From Micromonospora trifolii (GTDB taxonomy: Bacteria > Actinomycetota > Actinomycetes > Mycobacteriales > Micromonosporaceae), in NCBI RefSeq assembly GCF_022229005.1, contig NZ_JAKKFD010000010.1:59386-123385 (forward strand): a DNA stretch of 64,000 nucleotides, written 5' to 3'. The notes beneath the pieces are model-generated. The model was not told the DNA's origin and made no database searches. It worked only from the letters and a program-made list of their open reading frames with translations. How positions within the stretch are numbered: position 1 is the stretch's first letter; the number at the start of each line of letters is the position of its first letter. A program made the position numbers and the translations under genes. Shown here in pieces: positions 1 to 7,124 of this stretch.

Positions 1-2
1 CG

Positions 3-1157
3 GCCGAGGCGAACGCGGTGGCCGCGCGCTGCCGCGCGCTGATCGACGCGGGCACGCCGGCGAAGGAGATCGCCGTGCTGTTCCGGGTCAACGCGCAGTC
101 CGAGGCGTACGAGAAGGCGCTCACCGAGGCCGCGGTGCCGTACGTCGTGCAGGGCGCGGAGCGGTTCTTCGAACGGACCGAGGTGCGCCAGGCGATGATC
201 GCGCTGCGTGCCGCCACCCGCTCGATCCCGGGGGAGACACCGCTGCCGGCCGCCGTCGTCGAGGCGCTCACCGCCGTCGGCTGGGCACCGGACGCGCCCC
301 CGGCCGGCGGAGCGGCCCGCGAGCGGTGGGAGGCGCTGTCCGCGCTGGTCCAGCTCGCCGAGGAGTACGCGGCCACCCCCGAGGTGGTGCCGATCGGTGA
401 GGCCGCCTCGGTGGAGCGCCCGGTCACCCTCACCGACTTCACCGAGGAGTTGGCGCGCCGGGCCGCCCAGCAGCACGTGCCGACGGTGGACGGCGTGACG
501 CTGGCGTCCCTGCACTCGGCGAAGGGGTTGGAGTGGGACGCGGTCTTCCTGGTCGGCCTCGCCGAGGGCACTTTGCCCACCACGTACGCCAAGACCGTCG
601 AACAGGTCGAGGAGGAGCGTCGGCTGCTCTACGTCGGGATCACCCGCGCCCGGGAGTGGCTGTGGTTGTCGTACGCCGCGGCGCGCTCGCCGGGCGGACG
701 GGCCCGGCGGCCGTCGCGGTTCCTGCCCCAGCTGGACCGCTCCGGCGGCACCGAACGGGCGACCGGGGGCACCGGTCCGGCCGGTCGTCCCGAGCGGCGG
801 CGAACCCAGATCGTCTCCTGCCGGATCTGCGGCGCCACCCTGCTCGCCGGCCCGGACCGCAAGCTCGGCCGCTGTCCTACCTGCCCGTCCGACATAGACG
901 ATGAGCTGCACGAACGGCTGCGCGAGTGGCGGCAGCGGGTGGCCGGGGCACAGAAGGTCCCGGCGTACGTGGTCTTCACCGACGCGACGCTCGTCGCGTT
1001 GGCCGAGCGGCGACCGGGCCGGTCGGAAGAGTTGATCGCCATCGCCGGTATCGGCCCGCGGAAGCTGGGCCTCTACGGGGAGTCGGTGCTGGCACTCGTG
1101 GCCGGTGCCGGGGTGGACGATGTCTGCCCGGAGAAAACTTTCGAAATCTCGTCGTAA
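3..1157 (+). CDS. uvrD2: ATP-dependent DNA helicase UvrD2, C-terminal part (5' truncated)
   Basis: This is the 3' part of a superfamily 1 DNA repair helicase that enters the window already open; the frame is uninterrupted from base 3, so the true start lies upstream. Helicase motif V lies at about 501-560 (SLHSAKGLEWD) and motif VI at about 612-655 (EEERRLLYVGITRAR). They are followed by a four-cysteine zinc motif (CRIC at about 822-833, CPTC at about 873-884) and a C-terminal HRDC-like domain at about 955-1125. The Cys4 plus HRDC tail is the hallmark of actinobacterial UvrD2 rather than UvrD1/PcrA. The neighbouring whiB7 and ABC1 kinase match the mycobacterial uvrD2 context. The enzyme unwinds DNA 3'-5' using ATP. 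The N-terminal Walker motifs cannot be seen, so catalytic integrity is not verified. Confidence 0.93.
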   Translation, partial: AEANAVAARCRALIDAGTPAKEIAVLFRVNAQSEAYEKALTEAAVPYVVQGAERFFERTEVRQAMIALRAATRSIPGETPLPAAVVEALTAVGWAPDAPPAGGAARERWEALSALVQLAEEYAATPEVVPIGEAASVERPVTLTDFTEELARRAAQQHVPTVDGVTLASLHSAKGLEWDAVFLVGLAEGTLPTTYAKTVEQVEEERRLLYVGITRAREWLWLSYAAARSPGGRARRPSRFLPQLDRSGGTERATGGTGPAGRPERRRTQIVSCRICGATLLAGPDRKLGRCPTCPSDIDDELHERLREWRQRVAGAQKVPAYVVFTDATLVALAERRPGRSEELIAIAGIGPRKLGLYGESVLALVAGAGVDDVCPEKTFEISS

Positions 1158-1163
1158 ATTCGT

Positions 1164-1193
1164 TTGCCCTCGCCCCGGCGCGAGGAATAGCCT
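1164..1193 (+). promoter_or_regulatory. Putative whiB7 promoter (-35 TTGCCC, -10 TAGCCT)
   Basis: TTGCCC at 1164-1169 and TAGCCT at 1188-1193 are separated by 18 bp. An AT-rich block at about 1134-1162, unusual for this genome, lies directly upstream of the -35. WhiB7-activated promoters are known to need an AT-rich element just upstream of the -35, so this arrangement fits autoregulation. It overlaps the uvrD2 stop. The assignment is inferred and no start site is known. Confidence 0.5.
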
Positions 1194-1278
1194 CAGAACA
1201 CACCACGCGAGCGGCGCCATTCCGGCTGCTCACGGGGTCGGTCCAGTCGATACGAGGAACGTGAGGGAGGTGGGTCCC

Positions 1279-1527
1279 GTGAAGATCTTCACCTATGAGC
1301 GTCTGGCGGCGATGCCGTCTGTCTGCGCTCCGCTGTCGGCTGTCCGGGTGGCCCTCGCGGCTGCACAACCGTCGGTTCCACAGGTGCACCAGGTTCAGGC
1401 CGAGCTGATCCTGACCGTCGCGCCCGCTGGAGTCGAGGGGACCAGTGGCTTCACGGGCAATGGCATCCGAGTCGCCAAGAAGCGCATGGATGTCCGCGGC
1501 GTTCCACCTCGAGGTAAACCGGTCTGA
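1279..1527 (+). CDS. Upstream ORF in the whiB7 leader (82 aa)
   Basis: An 82-codon frame starts at GTG 1279 behind GGGAGG (1265-1270) at 8-nt spacing and stops with TGA at 1525-1527. It has no recognisable domain. Its position is telling: the stop codon lies inside the loop side of an antiterminator hairpin and just ahead of an intrinsic terminator preceding whiB7. Mycobacterial and streptomycete whiB7/wblC leaders carry a uORF whose translation controls premature termination, and this frame is in the right place to do so. I infer that its translation, more than its product, matters. It is longer than many described uORFs, so an internal start is possible. Confidence 0.7.
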   Translation: MKIFTYERLAAMPSVCAPLSAVRVALAAAQPSVPQVHQVQAELILTVAPAGVEGTSGFTGNGIRVAKKRMDVRGVPPRGKPV

Positions 1528-1560
1528 CCATCAGACTCCGGCTCACCTCGAGGCCGCGGA
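1493..1560 (+). promoter_or_regulatory. whiB7 leader antiterminator structure
   Basis: The segments pair in nested order. TCCGCGG at 1493-1499 pairs with CCGCGGA at 1554-1560. CCTCGAGG at 1507-1514 pairs with its copy at 1546-1553. CCGG at 1519-1522 pairs with 1538-1541, and TCTGA at 1523-1527 pairs with TCAGA at 1531-1535. The structure consumes the whole 5' arm of the terminator (1550-1560), so the two are mutually exclusive. A ribosome finishing the uORF at 1527 would cover the 5' strands and free the terminator arm; one stalled upstream would leave the antiterminator intact. Confidence 0.75.
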
Positions 1561-1594
1561 ACCCGCTTACCGGGATCCGCGGCCTCAGTTTTTT
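1550..1594 (+). terminator. Intrinsic terminator (attenuator) before whiB7
   Basis: GAGGCCGCGGA at 1550-1560 pairs perfectly with TCCGCGGCCTC at 1576-1586, followed after two bases by six T residues (1589-1594). A T-tract this good is rare in such GC-rich DNA. It lies 64 nt upstream of the whiB7 start, after the uORF, so it is an attenuator and not the end of uvrD2. Confidence 0.88.
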
Positions 1595-1657
1595 GCCCGC
1601 CGTAAGTACGTCGGAATGCGATCCACGAGATCGAAGTGAGAGAGAGGTGACCGGGAG

Positions 1658-2023
1658 ATGAGTCTGGCGTTGGCCCCCCTCGACATGAGCGTCGAGATGG
1701 AGGCGAACCTGCCCTGCCGGAAGTTCGACCCCGACCTGTGGTTCTCCGACTCGCCCACCGAGCTCGAACTGGCCAAGTCACTCTGCGGGGACTGCCCGCT
1801 GCGTGTCGAGTGCCTGGCCGGAGCCGTTGAGCGAGCGGAGCCGTGGGGCGTCTGGGGCGGCGAGATCTTCGAGCGTGGCGCGGTTGTCCCGCGTAAGCGG
1901 CCCCGTGGCCGTCCGCGTAAGGAGGACGTCGCCCGTGACGCCGAGCTTCGGGTCGAGGCCGAGGCGCGCCTGGCGGCCAGTGGGCTGTCCGAGGTGCGTG
2001 GCGCGGTCCGGCTGGCAGCCTGA
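1658..2023 (+). CDS. whiB7: WhiB7 transcriptional regulator
   Basis: This 121-residue Wbl protein has the four iron-sulfur ligands Cys20, Cys43, Cys46 and Cys52, the GVWGG turn at 64-68 preceded by EPW, and a C-terminal AT-hook RGRPRK at 83-88. The AT-hook identifies WhiB7 (WblC) among Wbl paralogues. WhiB7 binds the primary sigma factor and AT-rich DNA upstream of -35 elements and activates intrinsic resistance to ribosome-targeting antibiotics. The start ATG 1658 has GAGGTGA about 8 nt upstream. Adjacent uvrD2 and ABC1 genes match the conserved actinobacterial location. Expression is probably controlled by autoregulation plus the leader attenuator (1279-1594). Confidence 0.96.
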   Translation: MSLALAPLDMSVEMEANLPCRKFDPDLWFSDSPTELELAKSLCGDCPLRVECLAGAVERAEPWGVWGGEIFERGAVVPRKRPRGRPRKEDVARDAELRVEAEARLAASGLSEVRGAVRLAA

Positions 2024-2111
2024 CATGTTCCCGACCCGTTCCAACTACGCCGGTGGCACACCGGCAGTGAGTGAGAAAACGATGTTGAACGTTCCGAGTG
2101 GAGCCTTCGAG

Positions 2112-2261
2112 ATGCAACTACTCCACGAAGCGTTGACCCGGGCTCGAATGCGCCGGCCTCAGGCCGGTCGTACCACCACGAGCACTGAGGCAACCCGATC
2201 CGCCCGTACCGTCGCCATGACCGGCCGCAACCAGGCGGCTCGCGACCTGGGCGTTCTCTAG
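2112..2261 (+). CDS. Small basic protein downstream of whiB7
   Basis: A 49-residue Arg-rich frame begins at ATG 2112, with GGAG 8 nt upstream, and ends at TAG 2261. Longer versions from ATG 2082, GTG 2067 or ATG 2025 are possible. The sequence looks helical and basic (LLHEALTRARMR near the start, NQAARDLG at the end). I do not recognise a domain. It sits between whiB7 and a bidirectional terminator and may be co-transcribed with whiB7, hence possibly part of its response. It could also be a non-coding tail; codon third positions are only moderately GC-biased. Confidence 0.45.
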   Translation: MQLLHEALTRARMRRPQAGRTTTSTEATRSARTVAMTGRNQAARDLGVL

Positions 2262-2276
2262 TACCACTGCACGCAG

Positions 2277-2306
2277 AAGGGCGGGTGCCGACCGGCACCC
2301 GCCCTT
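2277..2306. terminator. Bidirectional terminator hairpin
   Basis: AAGGGCGGGTGCC (2277-2289) pairs with GGCACCCGCCCTT (2294-2306) around a four-base loop. The stem ends in A/T pairs on both sides, and it separates whiB7 and its small downstream frame from the convergent ABC1 kinase gene, so it can serve both strands. Confidence 0.8.
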
Positions 2307-2340
2307 CCCCATGTCGTCAGGCGACCGGGCCTCGTCGTGG

Positions 2341-3687
2341 TCAGGCGACCGGGGCGAAGCCGGGCAGCCAGCGCTCCAGGATGCTCCGGTAGGGGGCCTT
2401 CGCCTCCAACTGGCAGAGCACCCCGATCGACCCGAGCGTCACCCGGTGGATCAGCAGGTACGACGGTGGCAGGTTGAGCTGCCTGCTCAGCTGGTACGTG
2501 GGGGAGCGAGGGCTGGCCAGTCGACCCGCCTCGGCCCGTAGCCAGGCCCGGGTGAACCGGAAGCCGTCCGCCGCGATGGGCTCCAGCATGGGGCGGATGA
2601 AGTCGAGCACTCCCTCGGCGTCGATCTCGTCGGTCGAGCCGATGAACCCTTCCGACCGCAGCCCCGCCACGACCTCGTCGGCATCGCCGCGCAGGGCCAT
2701 CGCGGCGATACGACCGATCGGCGCCGGGGTGCCCTCCGGCATCCGGGCCACCGCACCGAAGTCGATCACCCCGAGTCGGCCGTCGGGCAGCAGCCGGAAG
2801 TTTCCCGGGTGCGGGTCGGCGTGCAGCAACCCGGCCCGCTGCGGCGCGGACAGGTGCAGGGTGGCCATCAACCGGCCCGCCTCGTCCCGGTCCTCCTCGG
2901 TGCCCTCGCGGATGATGTCGGCCAGCGGCGTGCCCGTCACCCATTCGGTGACCAGCACCCGGGGCGAGGCGTTGATCACGTCCGGGATGTAGATCTCCGG
3001 GTCGTCGGCGTACGCGGTGGCGAAGGCGCGCTGCGACTCGGCCTCCAACTCGTAGTCCAGTTCCTCGGTGATCCGTTCGCGCAGCTCGGCCAGGAGCGGC
3101 TTCACGTCCAGGCCGGGCTGGATGGCCCGGAACATTCCGCCCAGTCGGGAGAGCTGCTTGAGGTCGGCGAGCAGGGCGTCGCCGGCCCCCGGATACTGGA
3201 TCTTGACCGCCACGTCGCGGCTGTTCGGTTCGCCCGACTCGTCGAAGCCCGGCTCGCGCCAGCGGGCCCGGTGCACCTGGCCGATGCTGGCGGCGGCGGC
3301 CGGGACGTCGTTGAACTCGACGAACAGGTCCCGCCAGTCGGGGCCGAGCTGCTCGGCCAGCACCTTGTGCACGCTGGCGACCGGCAGCGGCGGTGCCGCC
3401 TCCTGCAACTTCGTCAGCGCCTGGCGGTAGGGCGCGGCGATCTCCTCCGGCAACGCGGCCTCGAAGACCGACAGCGCCTGGCCGAACTTCATCGCCCCGC
3501 CCTTGAGCTGGCCCAGCACACTGAACAGCTGCTCGGCGGTGCGCTGCTGAATCTCCGCGGAGATCACGTCGGAGGCCAGCCCGGTGACGCGCTTCCCCAT
3601 CCCGAGAACGGTCCGGCCGGCGAAGCCGAGCGGCAGGGCGGCGAGCTTGGCGGTGCGGGACACGGCGCGGCGCGGGATGTCGGTCAC
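2341..3687 (-). CDS. ABC1/UbiB (AarF) family atypical kinase
   Basis: This 448-residue protein has all UbiB hallmarks in order: the KxGQ extension (KFGQALS near 67-73), the Ala-rich nucleotide loop (PAAAASIGQVH), the VAVK lysine, the ExD motif of the family (EELDYELEAE), the catalytic HADPHPGN and the metal-binding DFG (GVIDFGAV). UbiB proteins are ATPases/atypical kinases linked to isoprenoid lipid biology. The actinobacterial orthologue (Rv3197-like) is thought to affect antibiotic tolerance and lies next to whiB7, as here. The start is GTG 3687, because that codon overlaps the stop of the upstream gene (GTGA), indicating translational coupling. No transmembrane segment is obvious. The substrate is unknown. 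Confidence 0.93.
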   Translation of the reverse strand: MTDIPRRAVSRTAKLAALPLGFAGRTVLGMGKRVTGLASDVISAEIQQRTAEQLFSVLGQLKGGAMKFGQALSVFEAALPEEIAAPYRQALTKLQEAAPPLPVASVHKVLAEQLGPDWRDLFVEFNDVPAAAASIGQVHRARWREPGFDESGEPNSRDVAVKIQYPGAGDALLADLKQLSRLGGMFRAIQPGLDVKPLLAELRERITEELDYELEAESQRAFATAYADDPEIYIPDVINASPRVLVTEWVTGTPLADIIREGTEEDRDEAGRLMATLHLSAPQRAGLLHADPHPGNFRLLPDGRLGVIDFGAVARMPEGTPAPIGRIAAMALRGDADEVVAGLRSEGFIGSTDEIDAEGVLDFIRPMLEPIAADGFRFTRAWLRAEAGRLASPRSPTYQLSRQLNLPPSYLLIHRVTLGSIGVLCQLEAKAPYRSILERWLPGFAPVA

Positions 3688-4796
3688 TCGGTCATTGTTA
3701 CCGACCGGAGGGCCCCGCTGCTGCTCTGCGGCCGGGCTGGTGCGGACACTCGGCCCCGCGAGCACCCACAGGCCGGGTGTGGCGGCCAACCCCGACGACG
3801 GAAACGGCCGGCACCGGTGATCTCCATGGCGCTACCCAGCGTCTCCGGTTGGCCGCCGTCCAGCTGCGTCAGCGCCTCGGCCAGCGCGTACCCGCAGGCG
3901 GCGAGCAGCGTGCCGGTCGTTCCGGCGGCCACCGGGTCGGCGGCGGCGAGCTGCGCGGCGAGCCGGGGCCAGTCCGGGTCGCGGTCGGCCCGGTGCAGCT
4001 CGACGCAGTGCAGGCAGGGCCCGGCGGGTGGGCGGACCAACGGCCCGATCACCGGTACGCCCTCTCGCAGCGTGACCAGCAGGTGCGGTTGCCGGCGCTG
4101 GGCGAGGCCGGCGGCGAGCAGCGCGGGAGGCCGGTCCGTGCCGAGCTGGATCACCAGGTCGATCCGTCCGGCGCGGCTGGGGTGGGTGCCGGTGCCCGGT
4201 GCGACACGGTTGACCGCACCTCGCACCGCCGGTGCCAGCGGGCGACCCAGCTCGGTGGCGGGGATGCCCGTGCCGATCAGGTCGACGGGGCGTACCGGGC
4301 CGGTGAGCTGGGGAATCACCTGCCCCACGCCGGACTGGGCCAACGCCACCGTCAGCGGCCCGCCGAGCGCGCCGGCGCCGCTGAGCAGGACGCGGGCCGC
4401 CCGCCGCCGACGCAGGACCTGCGCAGGGCTGCCGGGCAGCCGGGCGGCGGCCAGGGCCAGGGCGCCGGCCTCCGCCGCGAGCCGGGCACGGACCGGACCG
4501 GTCAGGTCGCGGGGGAGCAGGCTGTGCGCGGGCACCAACAGGCCGGCGGCCCGCAGGGTGTCGAGCAGGGTACGCGCGTCGTCGGCGCTGACCTGGGCGG
4601 CCGGCGCCTGGGCCAGCACGGCGCGCTCGCTGCGGGTGCCGTCGAGCAGGTCGAGCAGGTGGGCGGCGCGGGGGTTTGCCAACTCCAGGAGGACGGCCGG
4701 CCCAGGGCCGACGCCGAGCTGGAGAGTGTGCCGGTTCCGCCAGAGCCGGTTGAGGCCGGGCAGCAGTGTGGGCCGGGGCAGTGCGGTGCGGCTCAT
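3684..4796 (-). CDS. Orphan E1-like (SagC/ThiF-type) protein
   Basis: The 370-residue protein has an N-terminal winged-helix-like region (about 20-100), a Rossmann glycine loop GAGALGG (140-146), CLHC at 261-264 and a second Cys pair HPACGC (340-345), giving a ThiF/MoeB-type zinc site. The acidic DxD and Arg/Asn residues that bind ATP in active E1 enzymes are not evident, as in the leader-binding E1 homologues of thiazole/oxazole peptide clusters. No precursor peptide or YcaO gene is nearby, so it is not a TOMM cluster. It is translationally coupled to the ABC1 kinase by a 4-bp overlap. ATG 4796 directly abuts an inverted repeat. The function is unknown; I infer that it acts with the kinase. 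Confidence 0.8.
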   Translation of the reverse strand: MSRTALPRPTLLPGLNRLWRNRHTLQLGVGPGPAVLLELANPRAAHLLDLLDGTRSERAVLAQAPAAQVSADDARTLLDTLRAAGLLVPAHSLLPRDLTGPVRARLAAEAGALALAAARLPGSPAQVLRRRRAARVLLSGAGALGGPLTVALAQSGVGQVIPQLTGPVRPVDLIGTGIPATELGRPLAPAVRGAVNRVAPGTGTHPSRAGRIDLVIQLGTDRPPALLAAGLAQRRQPHLLVTLREGVPVIGPLVRPPAGPCLHCVELHRADRDPDWPRLAAQLAAADPVAAGTTGTLLAACGYALAEALTQLDGGQPETLGSAMEITGAGRFRRRGWPPHPACGCSRGRVSAPARPQSSSGALRSVTMTE

Positions 4797-4813
4797 GGTC
4801 ACGAATCGTGACC
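4797..4813. promoter_or_regulatory. 17-bp inverted repeat at the E1-like gene start
   Basis: GGTCACGA and TCGTGACC are perfect 8-bp arms separated by one base, ending exactly at the ATG of the minus-strand gene. No ribosome binding site is seen there. It could be an operator or a structure that limits translation initiation. Confidence 0.45.
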
Positions 4814-4836
4814 GCACCTTCGCGTTCGGTCGATCG

Positions 4837-4898
4837 TTGTCCACAGGCGGCCAAGCCGCTGTCCAGCGCTATCCACAGGATCTAGCGGGTTTTCCACA
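4837..4898. promoter_or_regulatory. Cluster of three DnaA-box-like sites
   Basis: TTGTCCACA (4837-4845, identical to the actinobacterial DnaA box), CTATCCACA (4869-4877) and TTTTCCACA (4890-4898) are in the same orientation. Their spacings are 32 and 21 bp, close to three and two helical turns, so all three face the same side. They lie 40-100 bp upstream of the E1-like gene. No dnaA or dnaN is near, so this is not oriC by context. Confidence 0.5.
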
Positions 4899-5045
4899 GG
4901 CCCTCGCGCCTGTTGTCGGTCACCCGACAGGGCTGCTGTGGTCGGTGCACCCCACAGGCCTACCGACGCCGGTGGCACCGACCTCCCGATCGGCAACGGG
5001 GGTGGCGTGGCCACCGGCCACCCCACCCCCGTTCACCCGTTCGGG

Positions 5046-5216
5046 TCAGACCTTGGCCTTGCCCAGGATGCGGTTCACTGTTGTACCGCATACCGGACAC
5101 TTGCCCTTGGCCATGTTCATTCCGGTCTTCGAGACCTCGACGTGCCCCTCGAAGTCCCGCTTCTCCTTGCACTTCACGCAGTAACCGTTGTAGGTCGTCT
5201 GGGCCTGGTCGGCCAC
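5046..5216 (-). CDS. DUF5679 zinc-ribbon protein
   Basis: This 56-residue protein has CVKC at 13-16 and CPVC at 40-43, a four-cysteine zinc ribbon typical of DUF5679 proteins found throughout actinobacteria. The start is GTG 5216 with GAGGAGGG just upstream; a longer reading to 5282 lacks this. The body is rich in Lys and Gly and ends in a basic tail (ILGKAKV), suggesting nucleic acid or ribosome contact, but this is inference. It lies upstream of, and in the same orientation as, the E1-like/ABC1 pair, separated by the DnaA-box cluster. Confidence 0.85.
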   Translation of the reverse strand: MADQAQTTYNGYCVKCKEKRDFEGHVEVSKTGMNMAKGKCPVCGTTVNRILGKAKV

Positions 5217-5726
5217 GATGCCCTCCTCGTCTCGTCCGCCGGTCAATGCCGTTCCGGCGGGGTGCCCGGCGGCGGGCCACACGGGGCGCCGGCGCTGGGT
5301 CTCACTCCGCGGCCACCTTCGTGACCGCTGGTCCGCGGACCCTACCCAGGTCTGGGCAGTTCCATGTCAGCTGTGCATCGACACTGTGAGCAAGTCGACG
5401 TCGAGAGTGTGCATGGCGAAATAGGTCGGATAAGTCAGTTTGGCGGGGACACGCCGACCAAACCCTGACAGCCACCCGTGCGAGTGCCCCCGCAGCGGCA
5501 TCCGGGACGGTGATCACCTACGGTGGGGACGTGCCACGCACCGGCGCCATCGCCGTTCACCAAGGGTGACGAGATGGCGCGATGGCGCTGCGGTCAAGAA
5601 ATTTTCGGGACGCCTGGCGACCAATCACCATTTTCTGGGCGCGTGTCGTGCGGTTGACTCTTGCGGACCCCTGGTCAGTGGGCATTAGCTGTCCTTCGTG
5701 ACACGTAGTCGAGGCTGCGCGGGCCA
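5217..5726. other. 510-bp intergenic region, divergent promoters expected
   Basis: The region lies between the divergent DUF5679 and YgjP-like genes. Short open frames here have no domain, poor start sites and no codon bias I trust. A TTGACT at 5654-5659 could be a -35 for the rightward gene, but no convincing -10 sits at the right distance. The part at about 5590-5700 is more AT-rich than its surroundings. I see no repeat or RNA gene. Confidence 0.5.
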
Positions 5727-6263
5727 GTGATGGCGGGGACGCGCAAGCCGGTCGTCGAGGTGCGGCGCAGCCAGCGTCGGCGACGCACGGTGTCCGCCTA
5801 CCGTGACGGTGAGCGAGTTGTCGTCCTCATCCCCGACCAGTTCTCCCGTGCCGAGGAGAGCGAGTGGGTCGACCGGATGCTCGCCCGGCTCGCCGCCCGG
5901 GAGGGCCGCCTCGCCCGCTCCGACGCCGAACTGCTGGCCCGCGCCAACCGGCTCATCGACCTCTACCTCGCCGGGTACGCCACGAAGGCGGTGCCGGCCA
6001 GCGTCCGGTGGGTCACCAACCAGAACGGCCGGTGGGGCTCCTGCACGCCGGCAGACCGGAGCATCCGAATCTCGCACCGCGTCCAGGAGATGCCCGAATG
6101 GGTGATCGACTACGTGTTGCTGCACGAGTTGGCGCACCTCATCGTGCCCAGCCACAACGCCCGGTTCTGGGCGTTGGTTGGTCGCTACCCCAAGTCGGAA
6201 CGCGCCCGCGGCTACCTCGAAGGGGTCGCCGCCGCCTCCTCCTGCGCACCGCTGCCCAGCTGA
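5727..6263 (+). CDS. YgjP-like (M48-type) metallopeptidase domain protein
   Basis: The 178-residue protein carries the zinc-protease motif HELAH at 133-137, with a third ligand likely at His143 (PSHNARFW), and the conserved NGRWGSC segment at 100-106 seen in the YgjP/DUF45 family. The first 30 residues are very basic. There is no signal peptide or membrane segment, so it is cytosolic. GTG 5727 and ATG 5730 are adjacent starts; ATG is equally likely. Its substrate is unknown in the family. It stands alone, divergent from the zinc-ribbon gene. Confidence 0.88.
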   Translation: MMAGTRKPVVEVRRSQRRRRTVSAYRDGERVVVLIPDQFSRAEESEWVDRMLARLAAREGRLARSDAELLARANRLIDLYLAGYATKAVPASVRWVTNQNGRWGSCTPADRSIRISHRVQEMPEWVIDYVLLHELAHLIVPSHNARFWALVGRYPKSERARGYLEGVAAASSCAPLPS

Positions 6264-6442
6264 TCCACACCCGCGCCGAGCCGGGGCCCCCCGCGTCGAG
6301 ATCCACTCGCGTTCCTGAAGACCGCGCTAATGAGGGCTCCGGGACACCGCGACTTCAACGAAACCGAGTCGATCATGTCGGCGAGCCCCGCTCAGGTAGG
6401 CGGGTCGGGTGGCCGTGTGGGGCGGGGCGCTAGGGTCGGGGG

Positions 6443-7051
6443 ATGGCGCGACGGGTGGTGGTGGCGTTGCTCGGGCCGGTGCACTGGTCGCCCCCCGGCG
6501 TCGACCTGGCGCAGTGGCGAGCGGCTCTCGCGGAAGACGTGATCGACCTGTTCGCCACGCTCAACGAGGTGGAGGTCGCGGTCGCGGTGACCCCGGCCGA
6601 CCGGGCTCTGGCCGATGCCCTGGTGTGGCCCGGCACGACGGTGTACGAGGTGGCCGAGCCGACACCGAACGCCGTCTTCGCCGCGCTGGAGGGGTACGAC
6701 CAGGCGGCCGTGCTGGTCAGTGACGTGCCTGACCTGCCCGCACTGACCGTCGGCAAGCTGCTCCGCCCACTCACCAGCCGGCCGGTCGCGGTGGCCCCGG
6801 TCGAGGGCGGCGGCCCGGGTCTGCTCGGGGTCGCGGTACGACTGCCCGCGCCGGACTGGCTGCCGACGCTGGAACTGGACACGGCGACGCCGGCTGAGGC
6901 GCGCGCCAACGCCCCGCGCCCGGGTGACGTGGCGGTCACCACCGGTTGGCGACGACTGCGCGGCCCGGCCGACCTGGCCACGCTGGACCCTGCCTTCGAG
7001 GGTTGGGAAGCGACCCGCGCCCTGCTCTCCGGGTCGGGCCGACCCACCTGA
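6443..7051 (+). CDS. DUF2064-like nucleotidyl/glycosyltransferase-fold protein
   Basis: This is a conserved hypothetical protein of 202 residues. The pattern VSDVPDLPALTVGKLL near the middle (about 93-108) resembles the DUF2064/CofC group of Rossmann-like transferases, in which that acidic motif helps bind a nucleotide-linked substrate. It is compact and cytosolic, with no membrane segment. ATG 6443 follows a purine-rich stretch (GTCGGGGG). It is convergent with the DUF2342 gene across a strong hairpin. The family assignment is tentative. Confidence 0.6.
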   Translation: MARRVVVALLGPVHWSPPGVDLAQWRAALAEDVIDLFATLNEVEVAVAVTPADRALADALVWPGTTVYEVAEPTPNAVFAALEGYDQAAVLVSDVPDLPALTVGKLLRPLTSRPVAVAPVEGGGPGLLGVAVRLPAPDWLPTLELDTATPAEARANAPRPGDVAVTTGWRRLRGPADLATLDPAFEGWEATRALLSGSGRPT

Positions 7052-7062
7052 ACCGCCGAACG

Positions 7063-7103
7063 CGCCGCGGGTGCCCGCTGTCGATCTGCGGGCACCCGCG
7101 GCG
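7063..7103. terminator. Bidirectional terminator hairpin
   Basis: A perfect 16-bp stem (7063-7078 with 7088-7103) with a nine-base loop lies between the convergent 6443-7051 and 7125-8441 genes. No T-tract follows, as is common in high-GC actinomycetes. Confidence 0.75.
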
Positions 7104-7124
7104 TAGGCCGTGGATACGCGGGCG

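Noticed and set aside
3684..4796. A TOMM (thiazole/oxazole peptide) biosynthetic cluster
   Set aside because: The E1-like protein resembles the SagC type, but there is no YcaO, dehydrogenase or precursor peptide in the window.
4837..4898. The chromosomal origin
   Set aside because: Only three boxes and no dnaA, dnaN or rpmH nearby; context is uvrD2-whiB7.
2809..5184. A 791-codon open frame on the plus strand
   Set aside because: It is antisense to the ABC1 kinase and E1-like genes, which have clear motifs.
5302..5688. Short open frames in the intergenic region before the YgjP-like gene
   Set aside because: No Shine-Dalgarno or leaderless -10, no domain, and low coding bias.
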